Of a DNA stretch of 64,000 nt, positions 22,628 to 32,244 are shown one piece after another. The notes beneath the pieces were generated by a model. The model saw only the letters and a list, made by a program, of their open reading frames with translations, was not told where the DNA came from and searched no databases. Location: assembly GCF_029909975.1 (NCBI RefSeq), contig NZ_CP094516.1, forward strand, positions 3,596,001 through 3,660,000, read 5' to 3'. Source of the DNA: Bradyrhizobium sp. ISRA430. Lineage in GTDB: Bacteria; Pseudomonadota; Alphaproteobacteria; Rhizobiales; Xanthobacteraceae. Numbering within the stretch: the stretch's first letter is position 1; each line of letters starts with the position of its first letter. The position numbers and the translations under genes were made by a program.

Positions 22628-25347
22628 GCGGCGGTATCCAATGCGTGGGCCTGTGCCGGAACAGGCAGACGGATGGTCAGGACGGCGCCGCTCCGGTCGC
22701 TGCGGTTGGCGGCCGAGATCGTGCCGCGCATCGCCTCGACGAAGCCGCGTGAGATGGCCAGGCCAAGCCCGGTGCCGGGACGGACATGATCCCCCTTCTG
22801 CACGCGATAGAACTTGTCGAATACACTCTCGAGCTCGTCGGGCGGGATGCCGGCGCCTTCGTCGGCGACCTGGAGGAGCACCTGATCCGTGTCGCGTTGG
22901 CTCCTGATCAAGATCGTGGTGTCCTGTGGCGAATATTTGGCTGCATTATCGAGCAGGTTGAACAGCACCTGCTCGAACAGCACCGCGTCGAGCTCGAGCA
23001 TCGGCAGATCGGCGGCCAGCAGCAGCTCGACTTTGTGCCCGGTGAGGATCTTGGCTGCCCGCCGCAGCGCACTGCCGACGATCTCGCCGAGATCGTGCAG
23101 CGCCGTGTTGGGCACGATGGCGCCGGATTCGAGCTTGGTCATGTCGAGGAGGTTGGCGATGAAGCGGTTGAGCCGCTCGGACTCGTCGATCACGGTGGCG
23201 AGCAGATCGCGCTTCTCGGTGGCGGAGAGCGCGCCGGCGAGATCGCGCATGGTCGAGGCCGCGCCCAGCACCGAGGCGAGCGGTGTCTTGAGATCATGCG
23301 AGATCGAGGTTAAGAGCGCCGAGCGCAGCCGCTCGGACTCGATGGTGCGCTTGACCCGGTCCATATCCTCGACCAGCAGCACGCGCTCGATCGCGAGCGC
23401 GCCCTGGTCGACCAGCGCGTCGAGCAGCCGACGCTGGTCCGGCGTCAGCAGCGGGCCGGTGCGGTCGTCGTCGATGCCGATGACGCCGATCGGCGCGCGC
23501 CCGGTGCGCATCGGCAGGAACAGCCGCCTGGCGCCCGGCAGCGTATCGGAGCCGCGGCCGGCGGGACGGTCGTTGCTCCAGGCCCAGTTGGCCGCCGCCA
23601 GATCGGCCTGGTCGAGCTGATCCTCGGGCGGATAGCCGGATTTCACCGCGAGCAGACCATCCTCCGGCAGCAGCAGCACCACGCGCACCTTCAGCATCAG
23701 CGCAGTCTGGTAGGCGGTGGCCCACAACACGTCGTCGAGCGTGCCGGTGCCGGCGAGCTTGCGGCTGAAGGCATAGAGCTGCTCGGTCGTCCTGATCCGC
23801 CCGATCGCGGTGTCGGCCTGCGTACGCACCCGTCCCGCAACGTTCGATACCAGCACCGCAATCAGCATGAAGAAGAAAAATGCCGCAACATTGGTCGGAT
23901 CGGTGATGGTGAAAGTGTAGACCGGCGGCAGGAAGAAGAAATTATAGGCGAGCGAGGCCGCGATGCTCGCCAGCAGCGACGGCCACAGGCCGTAGCGCAC
24001 AGCGACCGCCACCACCGCGGTCAGGAACACCAGGTCTACGTTTTCGACTCCAAACCGCGGCTTGATGACAGCCGCCACGGCAAGGCCGAGCGCAGTGATG
24101 CCAAGTGCCTTGAGATAGGGCAGCGCTTCGAATTGCTCGACGCGCGCCGCGGTCTGCACCGCCGTTTTCGGCGCGGGCCCGCCGGCGAGCTCGTCGCCCG
24201 GAATGACGTGAACGCTGATGTTGCCGGCTCGGCGGACGAGATCATGCACGACGGAGCCGCGCGTCATCTCGAACCAGCGCGAGCGCGTCGACTTGCCGAT
24301 CACGATCTGGGTGACGTTGTTGCTTTGCGCGAAGTTGATGACGTCGTCCGCGATGCGACGGCCGACGGCGGGAATGGTCAGCGCCTCGCCACCCAGCGAT
24401 TCGGCAAGCCGAAGCGTATCTGCCAGCCGGTCGCGCTCCTCGTCGGCGAGCTGCAGCGAGCGCCGGGTCTCGATCGAGATGGCGGTGAACGGCGCGTGCA
24501 GCCGGTCGGCCAGCCGCTTGGTGTAGCGCACGAGCCCGGCTGCGCGCGGATCCTCGCTGACGCAGACGAGGATGCGCTCGCCCGCAGCCCAGGGGCCAGC
24601 GATGGCATTCGCCTGCATGTGGGTGAGCAACTGCTCATCGACCCGCTCGGCCGTGCGCCGCAGCGCCAGCTCGCGCAGCGCAGTCAGGTTGCCCGGCGAG
24701 AAGTAATGCTCCAGCGCCCGCTCGGCCTGTTTGGGCACATAAACCTTGCCTTCCTTCAGCCGCTGGATCAGGTCGTCAGGCGTGAGGTCGATCAGCTCGA
24801 TCGCGTCCGCACGGTCGAACACCGAATCCGGCACCGTCTCGCGCACCCGCACATGGGTGATCTGGGCAACGACGTCGTTCAGGCTCTCGATGTGCTGGAT
24901 GTTGACGGCGGTGTAGACATCGATGCCGTGGGACAGCAGCTCCTCGACATCGAGGTAGCGCTTGGGATGACGGCTTCCGGCCGCATTCGTATGGGCGAGC
25001 TCGTCGACCAAAGCGAGCTGCGGCCGTCGCGCGATAACGGCGTCGAGGTCCATCTCCTCGATCATCTGGCCGCGATAGTCGAGCGTCTTGCGCGGGATCA
25101 CCTCAAGCCCGCGCAGCAGCGTCTCGGTCTCGGCGCGGCCATGGGTCTCGACGAAGCCGACCACGACGTCGATGCCCGCCTTGCGCTTGGTGTGGGCGCT
25201 CTGCAGCATCTCGTAGGTCTTGCCGACGCCGGGGGCGGCGCCGACGAAGATCTTCAGCTTGCCGCTCGCGCTCTCCTCGCGGCGCGCGGTTTCCAGCAGC
25301 GCCTCGGGCGAAGGACGTTGTTCGGGATCACGGCGCTCTCGGACCAT
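22624..25347 (-). CDS. kdpD: Sensor histidine kinase KdpD
   Basis: 907 residues from ATG 25347 (MVRERRDPEQRPSPEALL). Domains: N-terminal KdpD sensor with Walker A GAAPGVGKT at 36-44 and DELAHTNAAGSRHPKRYLDV; a USP-like domain with VIGKSTRSRWFE; about four membrane helices around 430-530 (GLWPSLLASIAASLAYNFFF); a GAF domain; then the histidine kinase with H684 in SISHDLKTPLASVLG and ATPase motifs DNAAKYSP and GTGLGLAISRGF. It senses K+ status and phosphorylates KdpE. The frame stays open to 25488, but that extension runs through a REP palindrome and is unlikely to be translated. Overlaps kdpE. Confidence 0.94.
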   Translation of the reverse strand: MVRERRDPEQRPSPEALLETARREESASGKLKIFVGAAPGVGKTYEMLQSAHTKRKAGIDVVVGFVETHGRAETETLLRGLEVIPRKTLDYRGQMIEEMDLDAVIARRPQLALVDELAHTNAAGSRHPKRYLDVEELLSHGIDVYTAVNIQHIESLNDVVAQITHVRVRETVPDSVFDRADAIELIDLTPDDLIQRLKEGKVYVPKQAERALEHYFSPGNLTALRELALRRTAERVDEQLLTHMQANAIAGPWAAGERILVCVSEDPRAAGLVRYTKRLADRLHAPFTAISIETRRSLQLADEERDRLADTLRLAESLGGEALTIPAVGRRIADDVINFAQSNNVTQIVIGKSTRSRWFEMTRGSVVHDLVRRAGNISVHVIPGDELAGGPAPKTAVQTAARVEQFEALPYLKALGITALGLAVAAVIKPRFGVENVDLVFLTAVVAVAVRYGLWPSLLASIAASLAYNFFFLPPVYTFTITDPTNVAAFFFFMLIAVLVSNVAGRVRTQADTAIGRIRTTEQLYAFSRKLAGTGTLDDVLWATAYQTALMLKVRVVLLLPEDGLLAVKSGYPPEDQLDQADLAAANWAWSNDRPAGRGSDTLPGARRLFLPMRTGRAPIGVIGIDDDRTGPLLTPDQRRLLDALVDQGALAIERVLLVEDMDRVKRTIESERLRSALLTSISHDLKTPLASVLGAASTMRDLAGALSATEKRDLLATVIDESERLNRFIANLLDMTKLESGAIVPNTALHDLGEIVGSALRRAAKILTGHKVELLLAADLPMLELDAVLFEQVLFNLLDNAAKYSPQDTTILIRSQRDTDQVLLQVADEGAGIPPDELESVFDKFYRVQKGDHVRPGTGLGLAISRGFVEAMRGTISAANRSDRSGAVLTIRLPVPAQAHALDTAA

Positions 25348-25393
25348 CAGGCGGCTTGCTATCAAATTACCAGTGCGCCCGCTCATCCCACCC

Positions 25394-25415
25394 CTCTCCC
25401 CGCAAGCGGGGAGAG
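25394..25415. repeat. REP-like palindrome (CTCTCCCCGC / GCGGGGAGAG)
   Basis: Perfect 10-bp arms around AA, between kdpC and kdpD. This is a common Bradyrhizobium intergenic palindrome. It lies just before the kdpD start and could form a strong hairpin in the kdp mRNA. Confidence 0.8.
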
Positions 25416-25471
25416 AGAGCAACGGGCATCGCCTAGAATTATAATCATCAGAGCACCGCGAGCCTAGACCA

Positions 25472-26077
25472 CTACTTCGCGGCAGCACGATCCAGTGAGA
25501 GATTCAGCGCCAGTACGTTGACCCGGGGCTCGCCGATCAGGCCGAGCAGGCGGCCCTCGGTGTGGGACGTCACGAGCTGCGTGACCTGATCCTCGGACAT
25601 ATTCCGCGCCTTCGCCACGCGCGGCACCTGGAATTGCGCCGCTTCCGGCGAAATGTTCGGATCGAGCCCGCTGGCGGAAGTCGTCACCAGGTCGACCGGC
25701 ACAGCAGCCTTCGGGTTCTCCGCCTTCAGCTTCGCCACATCTTCCTTCAGCCGGTCGGCCAGCGCCTTGCTGGTCGGGCCGAGGTTGGAGCCGCCCGAAT
25801 TGGCAGCGTTGTAGGGCGCTGGCACCGTCTTGGTCGCATCGTTCGGGTCCGGCGCCAGCGTCGCCGAAGGGCGGCCATGGAAATATTTGTCGTCCTTGAA
25901 CTTCTGCCCGATCAGGGCGGAGCCGACCACCTTGCCGTCCTTCTCGATCAGGCTGCCCCGCGCCTGCGCGGGAAAGAGCGCGCTGGCGATGCCGGTGATC
26001 GCGAGCGGATAGGCGAGGCCCGTGATGGCGGTCAGCGCCAGCAAGAGGACGATGGCGGGGCGGATTTCTCTGAGCAT
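25472..26077 (-). CDS. kdpC: Potassium-transporting ATPase subunit KdpC
   Basis: 201 residues. One N-terminal membrane helix ([23 protein letters not shown]) is followed by a periplasmic domain with [38 protein letters not shown] and [21 protein letters not shown], all family signatures. KdpC stabilises the KdpFABC complex and influences ATP affinity of KdpB. The ATG at 26077 has GGGAGAG upstream and begins [10 protein letters not shown], the usual start. Upstream of it a REP palindrome separates it from kdpB. Confidence 0.96.
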   Translation of the reverse strand: MLREIRPAIVLLLALTAITGLAYPLAITGIASALFPAQARGSLIEKDGKVVGSALIGQKFKDDKYFHGRPSATLAPDPNDATKTVPAPYNAANSGGSNLGPTSKALADRLKEDVAKLKAENPKAAVPVDLVTTSASGLDPNISPEAAQFQVPRVAKARNMSEDQVTQLVTSHTEGRLLGLIGEPRVNVLALNLSLDRAAAK

Positions 26078-26097
26078 GATGTCTCTCCCAATTCTTT

Positions 26098-26184
26098 CGT
26101 CATTGCGAGCGAAGCGAAGCAATCCAGAAATCTCTCCGGTGGCGGCAGTCTGGATTGCTTCGTCGCTTCGCTCCTCGCAATGAC
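26098..26184. repeat. REP-like long palindrome, family A, copy 2, inside the kdp operon
   Basis: Left arm CGTCATTGCGAGCGAAGCGA plus AGCAATCCAGA, right arm TCTGGATTGCTTCG(TCG)CTTCGCTCC plus TCGCAATGAC. Same family as 21766-21845. It fills the kdpB-kdpC gap, ending 3 bases before the kdpB stop codon. Confidence 0.85.
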
Positions 26185-26187
26185 AGT

Positions 26188-28305
<2,118 letters not shown>

Positions 28306-28329
28306 GGAGGTCACTCCGAAAGAGCTGGC

Positions 28330-30033
28330 TCAGAAGACGTTGCCGGCATTCATCGCGAGATGCTCGACGATCGGGCCGAGCGCGAGCGCCGGGAAGAAGG
28401 TCAGGCCGCCAATGATCAGGATCACGCCCACGACGAGGCCAACGAACAGCCCGCCCGTGGTCGGGAAGGTACCAGCCGAGGGCGGGATAGACTTCTTGCC
28501 GGCCAGCGAACCGGCGATCGCCATGGCAGGAACGATCATGAAGAAGCGGCCCACGAACATCGCGCTCGCGAGCGTCAGGTTGTAGAACAAGGTGTTGCCG
28601 GTCAGGCCCGCGAAGGCGGAGCCGTTGTTGCCGGTGGCCGACGTGAAGGCGTACAGCACTTCGGTGAAGCCATGCGGGCCGGCATTCGCCATCGAGGCGG
28701 CCGCCGCAGGATACACCACGCCGACCGCGGTCCAGCCGAGATACATCAACGGCAACACCAGGATCGCGAGCATTGCCATCTTGACCTCGCGGGCCTCGAT
28801 CTTCTTACCGACATATTCCGGCGTGCGGCCGACCATGAGCCCTGCGACAAAGATCGCGAGGATGACGAACAGCAGCATGCCGTAGAGGCCGGCGCCGACG
28901 CCGCCGACGATGATTTCGCCAAGCTGCATGTTGATCAGCGGGATCATGCCGCCAAGTGCGGTGAAGCTGTCGTGCATGGCGTTGACCGCGCCGCAGGAGG
29001 CCGCCGTCGTGATCACGGCGAACAGGGAAGACGCGACGATGCCGAAGCGGACCTCCTTGCCTTCCATGTTGCCGCCGGTCAAACCAAGCGCCTGGAGCGT
29101 GGACGTGCCATCGGCTTCCGCCCAATAGGTGACGGTGACGCCGGCGACGAACAGCACACCCATCGCGGCCAGGATCGCCCAGCCCTGGCGCTGGTTACCG
29201 ACCATACGGCCGAACACGTTGGTCATGGCTACGCCGATCAGGAGGATCGACAGCATCTGCACGAAGTTCGACAGCGCGGTCGGATTCTCGAAAGGATGCG
29301 CCGCATTGGCGTTGAAGAAGCCGCCGCCATTGGTGCCGAGCATCTTGATCGCGACCTGAGAGGCGACCGGGCCGACCGCAATGGTCTGCCTGGCGCCCTC
29401 GAGCGTGGTCGCCTCGACAGAGTCACCAAGCGTCTGCGGCATGCCTTGCCAGACCAGGAACAGCGCGTAGACAACGCAGATCGGCAGCAGCACATAAAGC
29501 GTGGTGCGGGTGACGTCGACCCAGAAATTGCCGATCGTCCGCCTCGAGGCGCGCGAGAAGCCGCGGATCAAGGCCACTGCGAGCGCGATGCCGGTCGCCG
29601 CCGACAGGAAGTTCTGGTGCGTGAGGCCGAGCATCTGCGCGAGATAGGACACCGTGCTCTCGCCACCGTAATTCTGCCAGTTGGTGTTGGTGATGAAGGA
29701 GATCGCCGTGTTGAATGAGAGGTCTTCGGCGACCGCGGCCTGCCCGGCCGGATTGAACGGTAGCATGGCCTGAACCCGCATCACGCCGTAGATGATGAGA
29801 AAGCCGCCGACATGGAACAGCAGCATGGCGACCGTATAGGTCAGCCAATGCTGCTCGCGCTTCTCGTCAACACCGGAAATCCGGTAGAGTCCGGCTTCGA
29901 TCGGACGCAGCACCGGCGACACGAACGTCCACTCGCCGTTGAACACGCGCGTCATGTACCAGCCGAGCGGCTTGGCCAACGCGACGATGATGGAGCAATA
30001 GAGAATGATCTGGAGCCAACCGATCGCAGTCAT
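28330..30033 (-). CDS. kdpA: Potassium-transporting ATPase subunit KdpA
   Basis: 567-residue membrane protein that binds and conducts K+, related to the Trk/Ktr channel superfamily with about ten helices. The family selectivity-filter segments are seen: [49 protein letters not shown] and [13 protein letters not shown]. Start at ATG 30033 ([17 protein letters not shown]), as in homologues; a frame open further upstream overlaps a 34-codon ORF. kdpB follows after 24 bases. Confidence 0.97.
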   Translation of the reverse strand: MTAIGWLQIILYCSIIVALAKPLGWYMTRVFNGEWTFVSPVLRPIEAGLYRISGVDEKREQHWLTYTVAMLLFHVGGFLIIYGVMRVQAMLPFNPAGQAAVAEDLSFNTAISFITNTNWQNYGGESTVSYLAQMLGLTHQNFLSAATGIALAVALIRGFSRASRRTIGNFWVDVTRTTLYVLLPICVVYALFLVWQGMPQTLGDSVEATTLEGARQTIAVGPVASQVAIKMLGTNGGGFFNANAAHPFENPTALSNFVQMLSILLIGVAMTNVFGRMVGNQRQGWAILAAMGVLFVAGVTVTYWAEADGTSTLQALGLTGGNMEGKEVRFGIVASSLFAVITTAASCGAVNAMHDSFTALGGMIPLINMQLGEIIVGGVGAGLYGMLLFVILAIFVAGLMVGRTPEYVGKKIEAREVKMAMLAILVLPLMYLGWTAVGVVYPAAAASMANAGPHGFTEVLYAFTSATGNNGSAFAGLTGNTLFYNLTLASAMFVGRFFMIVPAMAIAGSLAGKKSIPPSAGTFPTTGGLFVGLVVGVILIIGGLTFFPALALGPIVEHLAMNAGNVF

Positions 30034-30038
30034 GGAAA

Positions 30039-30143
30039 TCAACCCTTCAGGCTTGGTGCCCGGCATAGCAACGGCAGCAGCACCGCGAGCAGGCAGGCGA
30101 CGAGCACGGCATCCGCCAGCAACAATTTCACGACGAGCAGCAC
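30039..30143 (-). CDS. Possible 34-aa membrane peptide between kdpF and kdpA
   Basis: A 34-codon frame (GTG at 30143, TGA at 30041-30039) translates as one long hydrophobic stretch: [20 protein letters not shown], then [10 protein letters not shown] and a short basic tail. It begins two bases after the kdpF stop and ends five bases before the kdpA ATG, so it fills the gap exactly. No strong ribosome-binding site is seen, and it could be expressed by coupling to kdpF. No family recognised. It may be a chance frame in high-GC DNA. Confidence 0.35.
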   Translation of the reverse strand: MLLVVKLLLADAVLVACLLAVLLPLLCRAPSLKG

Positions 30144-30145
30144 GG

Positions 30146-30235
30146 TCAGAACTGCTCGGGCCGCAGCAGCGCGTAGGTGAGGTAGATCAGGAGGCCGAAC
30201 GAGACGGCGCCGGCGAGCGTATAATCGAAGATCAT
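30146..30235 (-). CDS. kdpF: K+-transporting ATPase subunit KdpF
   Basis: 29-residue single-helix peptide ([19 protein letters not shown] followed by [10 protein letters not shown]) with the conserved YLxxALLRPE(Q/K)F end of KdpF. It is a lipid-like stabiliser of the Kdp complex. GGAGCGG lies before the ATG. Position just upstream of kdpA supports the call. Confidence 0.9.
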   Translation of the reverse strand: MIFDYTLAGAVSFGLLIYLTYALLRPEQF

Positions 30236-30246
30236 GATCCGCTCCG

Positions 30247-30330
30247 TCACAGCCGTTCGCAGGCGTAGGTGTAGCCGATCGCCAGCGCGAAGAAGGCCGC
30301 AGCCAGCGCCAGCATCAGGACGTCCATCAT
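30247..30330 (-). CDS. 27-aa membrane peptide, first gene of the kdp operon
   Basis: A 27-codon ORF: MMDVLMLALAAAFFALAIGY then TYACERL. One hydrophobic helix with an acidic N-terminus and a Cys-Glu-Arg-Leu end. A clear GAGGAG sits about 8 bases before the ATG, and the stop is 11 bases before kdpF, so it looks genuinely translated. Similar short peptides ending in (A)CxRL occur next to kdpF in other proteobacteria to my recollection, but I know no function. It may be a further Kdp accessory peptide. Confidence 0.65.
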   Translation of the reverse strand: MMDVLMLALAAAFFALAIGYTYACERL

Positions 30331-30490
30331 TGGATTGCTCCTCGTTGCGCCCTGACGTTGGACGCAACCGCTTCTCGGGGATCCGGCCGGTGGCGGAAAG
30401 CGGAAGGGCTCCGCGATACAAGGCGTACAAGCCGGATTTTCACCGCGCTGAAGTGCCATCGCGGACATAGGTTTTCGAGATGGGGGCTAT

Positions 30491-30516
30491 GGCGAAGTTA
30501 TAGGAATTTCATAAAG
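30491..30516 (-). promoter_or_regulatory. Kdp-side copy of a paired 20-bp element (candidate KdpE site)
   Basis: Minus strand reads CTTTATGAAATTCCTATAAC then TTCGCC, about 160 bases upstream of the first kdp ORF. A nearly identical sequence lies at 30645-30670 on the plus strand. A/T-rich and T-leading, as KdpE operators tend to be, but no KdpE site is established for this group. Confidence 0.45.
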
Positions 30517-30547
30517 CTTGCGCCACAACGACGGCCTGGGGGTATGG

Positions 30548-30567
30548 GTCCCGGCCTTCGCCGGGAC
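30548..30567. repeat. REP-like hairpin (GTCCCGGC / GCCGGGAC)
   Basis: Perfect 8-bp arms around CTTC, preceded by GGTATGG. Same type as 39509-39528. It lies between the two 20-bp elements. Confidence 0.75.
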
Positions 30568-30644
30568 GACAGTGGAGAATGGGCGCGGCCGGTGCCTCCT
30601 TCCAGCACAATATTCGCACCTACGACACGACGCCCCATCCCACA

Positions 30645-30670
30645 CTTATGAAATCCCTATATCTTCCGCC
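30645..30670 (+). promoter_or_regulatory. Rightward copy of the paired 20-bp element
   Basis: Reads CTTATGAAATCCCTATATCT then TCCGCC, about 86 bases upstream of the ATG at 30757. It shares TTATGAAAT-Y-CCTATA-W-CTT with the kdp-side element in opposite orientation, suggesting one regulator or sigma factor serves both operons. Confidence 0.45.
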
Positions 30671-30756
30671 CTTCCCTCATCTCGTTTTCAAATGCCCATC
30701 CAGCCATCTTGGAGAGGCCGGCCGACTGACCGACGCCGAATTCCAGGAGGCCTGAC

Positions 30757-31215
30757 ATGACCACCGCTCTCCGACACTATGATCCGCTCGCGCTGAGCGA
30801 GGGGCTGCATCGTGCACATGCGATGACGCGGCCCTTGATGCTCGAAATCATCGACCACGCGTGCCGGCGCTTTCCGTCGCTCGGGCAGAGCGAGCGCATG
30901 ATGCGGCTGATCGATGCGGAGGCCTGGGCCGACGCTGCGTTGGCACTGATGGCGCTCGAGCTGCCGCTGTGGCAGGTCCGGCGCGTCGCCTATGACGATG
31001 GCGAATGGTACTGCGCTCTGTCGCGCGAACGCGAGTTGCCGGATTGGCTGGACGCCGCGATCGAAGCCCGTCACGCCGACCTGTCGCTCGCACTGCTCTC
31101 TGCTTTCGTCGAAGCGCAGGTATCGGCTGCGGACGTGCCGCAGCCCAGCGTTCCCTTGGTGCGCCCTGCGCCGGATCTACGGTATCAACCTCTCGTCTGC
31201 GACAATTTCGGCTAG
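30757..31215 (+). CDS. Hypothetical protein, 152 aa, kdp-divergent operon
   Basis: Soluble, mostly helical protein with no recognised domain. It contains HAMTRPLMLEIIDHACRRFP, a central stretch rich in Ala and Leu (EAWADAALALMALELPLWQV), a tryptophan/tyrosine patch DDGEWYCALSRE, and ends RYQPLVCDNFG. AGGAGG lies about 6 bases before the ATG. No signal peptide or membrane segment. Two tiny membrane ORFs follow it at 6- and 1-base spacing, so the three likely form an operon. Its promoter region shares a 20-bp element with the kdp operon, which suggests a role in ion or osmotic homeostasis; this is inference. Confidence 0.7.
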   Translation: MTTALRHYDPLALSEGLHRAHAMTRPLMLEIIDHACRRFPSLGQSERMMRLIDAEAWADAALALMALELPLWQVRRVAYDDGEWYCALSRERELPDWLDAAIEARHADLSLALLSAFVEAQVSAADVPQPSVPLVRPAPDLRYQPLVCDNFG

Positions 31216-31221
31216 GCCAAC

Positions 31222-31314
31222 ATGATCGCGCTCAAGATCATCATGCTGGTCGCGTTGATGGGCGCGTTGCAGCTCGGCCTGCGCATCACCGCGACCCCGA
31301 CCCCGGACGCCTAG
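31222..31314 (+). CDS. 30-aa predicted membrane peptide
   Basis: 30 codons: MIALKIIMLVALMGALQLGL followed by RITATPTPDA. One hydrophobic helix and a short polar tail. Starts 6 bases after the 152-aa gene and ends with TAG one base before the next ATG. No clear ribosome-binding site, so translational coupling would be needed. Codon choice (G/C third positions) matches real genes here. Confidence 0.45.
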   Translation: MIALKIIMLVALMGALQLGLRITATPTPDA

Positions 31315-31315
31315 C

Positions 31316-31444
31316 ATGCAGCTCCTCAAGGGAAATCTGGAGCACGCGATCACGGTCACCATCCTGACCATGACGCTGACCTTGATCTGGGGCGCCGTCC
31401 TGACGCTCGTGATCATGCTTCTGGCACGCGGGCTCGGGGTTTAG
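31316..31444 (+). CDS. 42-aa predicted membrane peptide
   Basis: 42 codons: MQLLKGNLEHAITVTILTMT then LTLIWGAVLTLVIMLLARGL and GV. A short amphipathic start and one long hydrophobic segment with a positive residue near its end. Starts one base after the preceding 30-aa ORF. The tight TAG-C-ATG junction and matching codon use support translation. Family unknown. Confidence 0.5.
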   Translation: MQLLKGNLEHAITVTILTMTLTLIWGAVLTLVIMLLARGLGV

Positions 31445-31575
31445 CCCCCCTCACCTCTTCGCTTCCAAGCAATCGGGCACCACCCGCTGTCGCGATACCG
31501 GCGTGAACCACCTATCCGGCGGAAAAGACCCGGCCGATCTGGCGCAACTTCACGGAACCGTGTAGAGCGGTTTCC

Positions 31576-32211
31576 ATGAGCAGCAGCAACGTCAACGTCG
31601 TCACCCACCCCCTGGTCCAGCACAAGCTCTCGCTGATGCGGGAGAAGGACCGCTCGACCAAGAGCTTCCGCGAAATCCTGAACGAGATCGGGATGCTGCT
31701 CTGCTACGAGGTGACGCGCGACCTGCCGCTGGAGCTGGTCGAGATCGAGACGCCGATCGCGCCGATGCAGGCGCCGAAGATCGCCGGCAAGAAACTCACG
31801 CTGGCGCCGATCCTGCGCGCCGGCGTCGGCTTCCTCGACGGTATGCTGGCGCTGATGCCCTCGGCGCGCATTGCTCATATCGGGCTCTACCGCGACCCCG
31901 ATACGCTGCAGGCAGTCGAGTATTACTTCAAGGCACCGCAGGATCTGTCCGACCGCACCGTGATCCTGATGGACCCGATGCTCGCGACCGGCAACTCGGC
32001 CTGCGCCGGGGCCTCCCTGCTCAAGGCGCGCGGTGCCCGCGACATCCGCTTCGTGTGCCTTCTTGCAGCACCGGAGGGCATCGCCAAGTTCCAGCGGGAG
32101 CACGCCGACGTGCCGATCTGGACCGCCGCGATCGACGAACGACTCAACGACCATGGCTACATCGTGCCGGGCCTCGGCGATGCCGGCGACCGAATGTTCG
32201 GCACCAAGTAG
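31576..32211 (+). CDS. upp: Uracil phosphoribosyltransferase
   Basis: 211-residue pyrimidine salvage enzyme that makes UMP from uracil and PRPP. Family motifs: [20 protein letters not shown] at the N-terminus, [13 protein letters not shown], the PRPP-binding loop [14 protein letters not shown] and the C-terminal [17 protein letters not shown] that contacts uracil. In many Upp the loop reads ATGGSA; here it is ATGNSA. Cytoplasmic. It appears to be a stand-alone gene, with the acyl-CoA-synthetase-like gene starting 33 bases later. Confidence 0.96.
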   Translation: MSSSNVNVVTHPLVQHKLSLMREKDRSTKSFREILNEIGMLLCYEVTRDLPLELVEIETPIAPMQAPKIAGKKLTLAPILRAGVGFLDGMLALMPSARIAHIGLYRDPDTLQAVEYYFKAPQDLSDRTVILMDPMLATGNSACAGASLLKARGARDIRFVCLLAAPEGIAKFQREHADVPIWTAAIDERLNDHGYIVPGLGDAGDRMFGTK

Positions 32212-32244
32212 ACAGGTTTGCGCGATCGGGTTACTGCGGTAGCC

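Larger units (their letters stand above)
30331..30756. other. Divergent intergenic region between kdp and the 152-aa gene
   Basis: About 425 bases without a gene. It holds two oppositely oriented copies of a 20-bp A/T-rich element (30491-30516 and 30645-30670) and one REP-like hairpin between them (30548-30567). No riboswitch or RNA gene recognised. It must contain the promoters of the kdp operon and the rightward small-protein operon. Confidence 0.7.
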
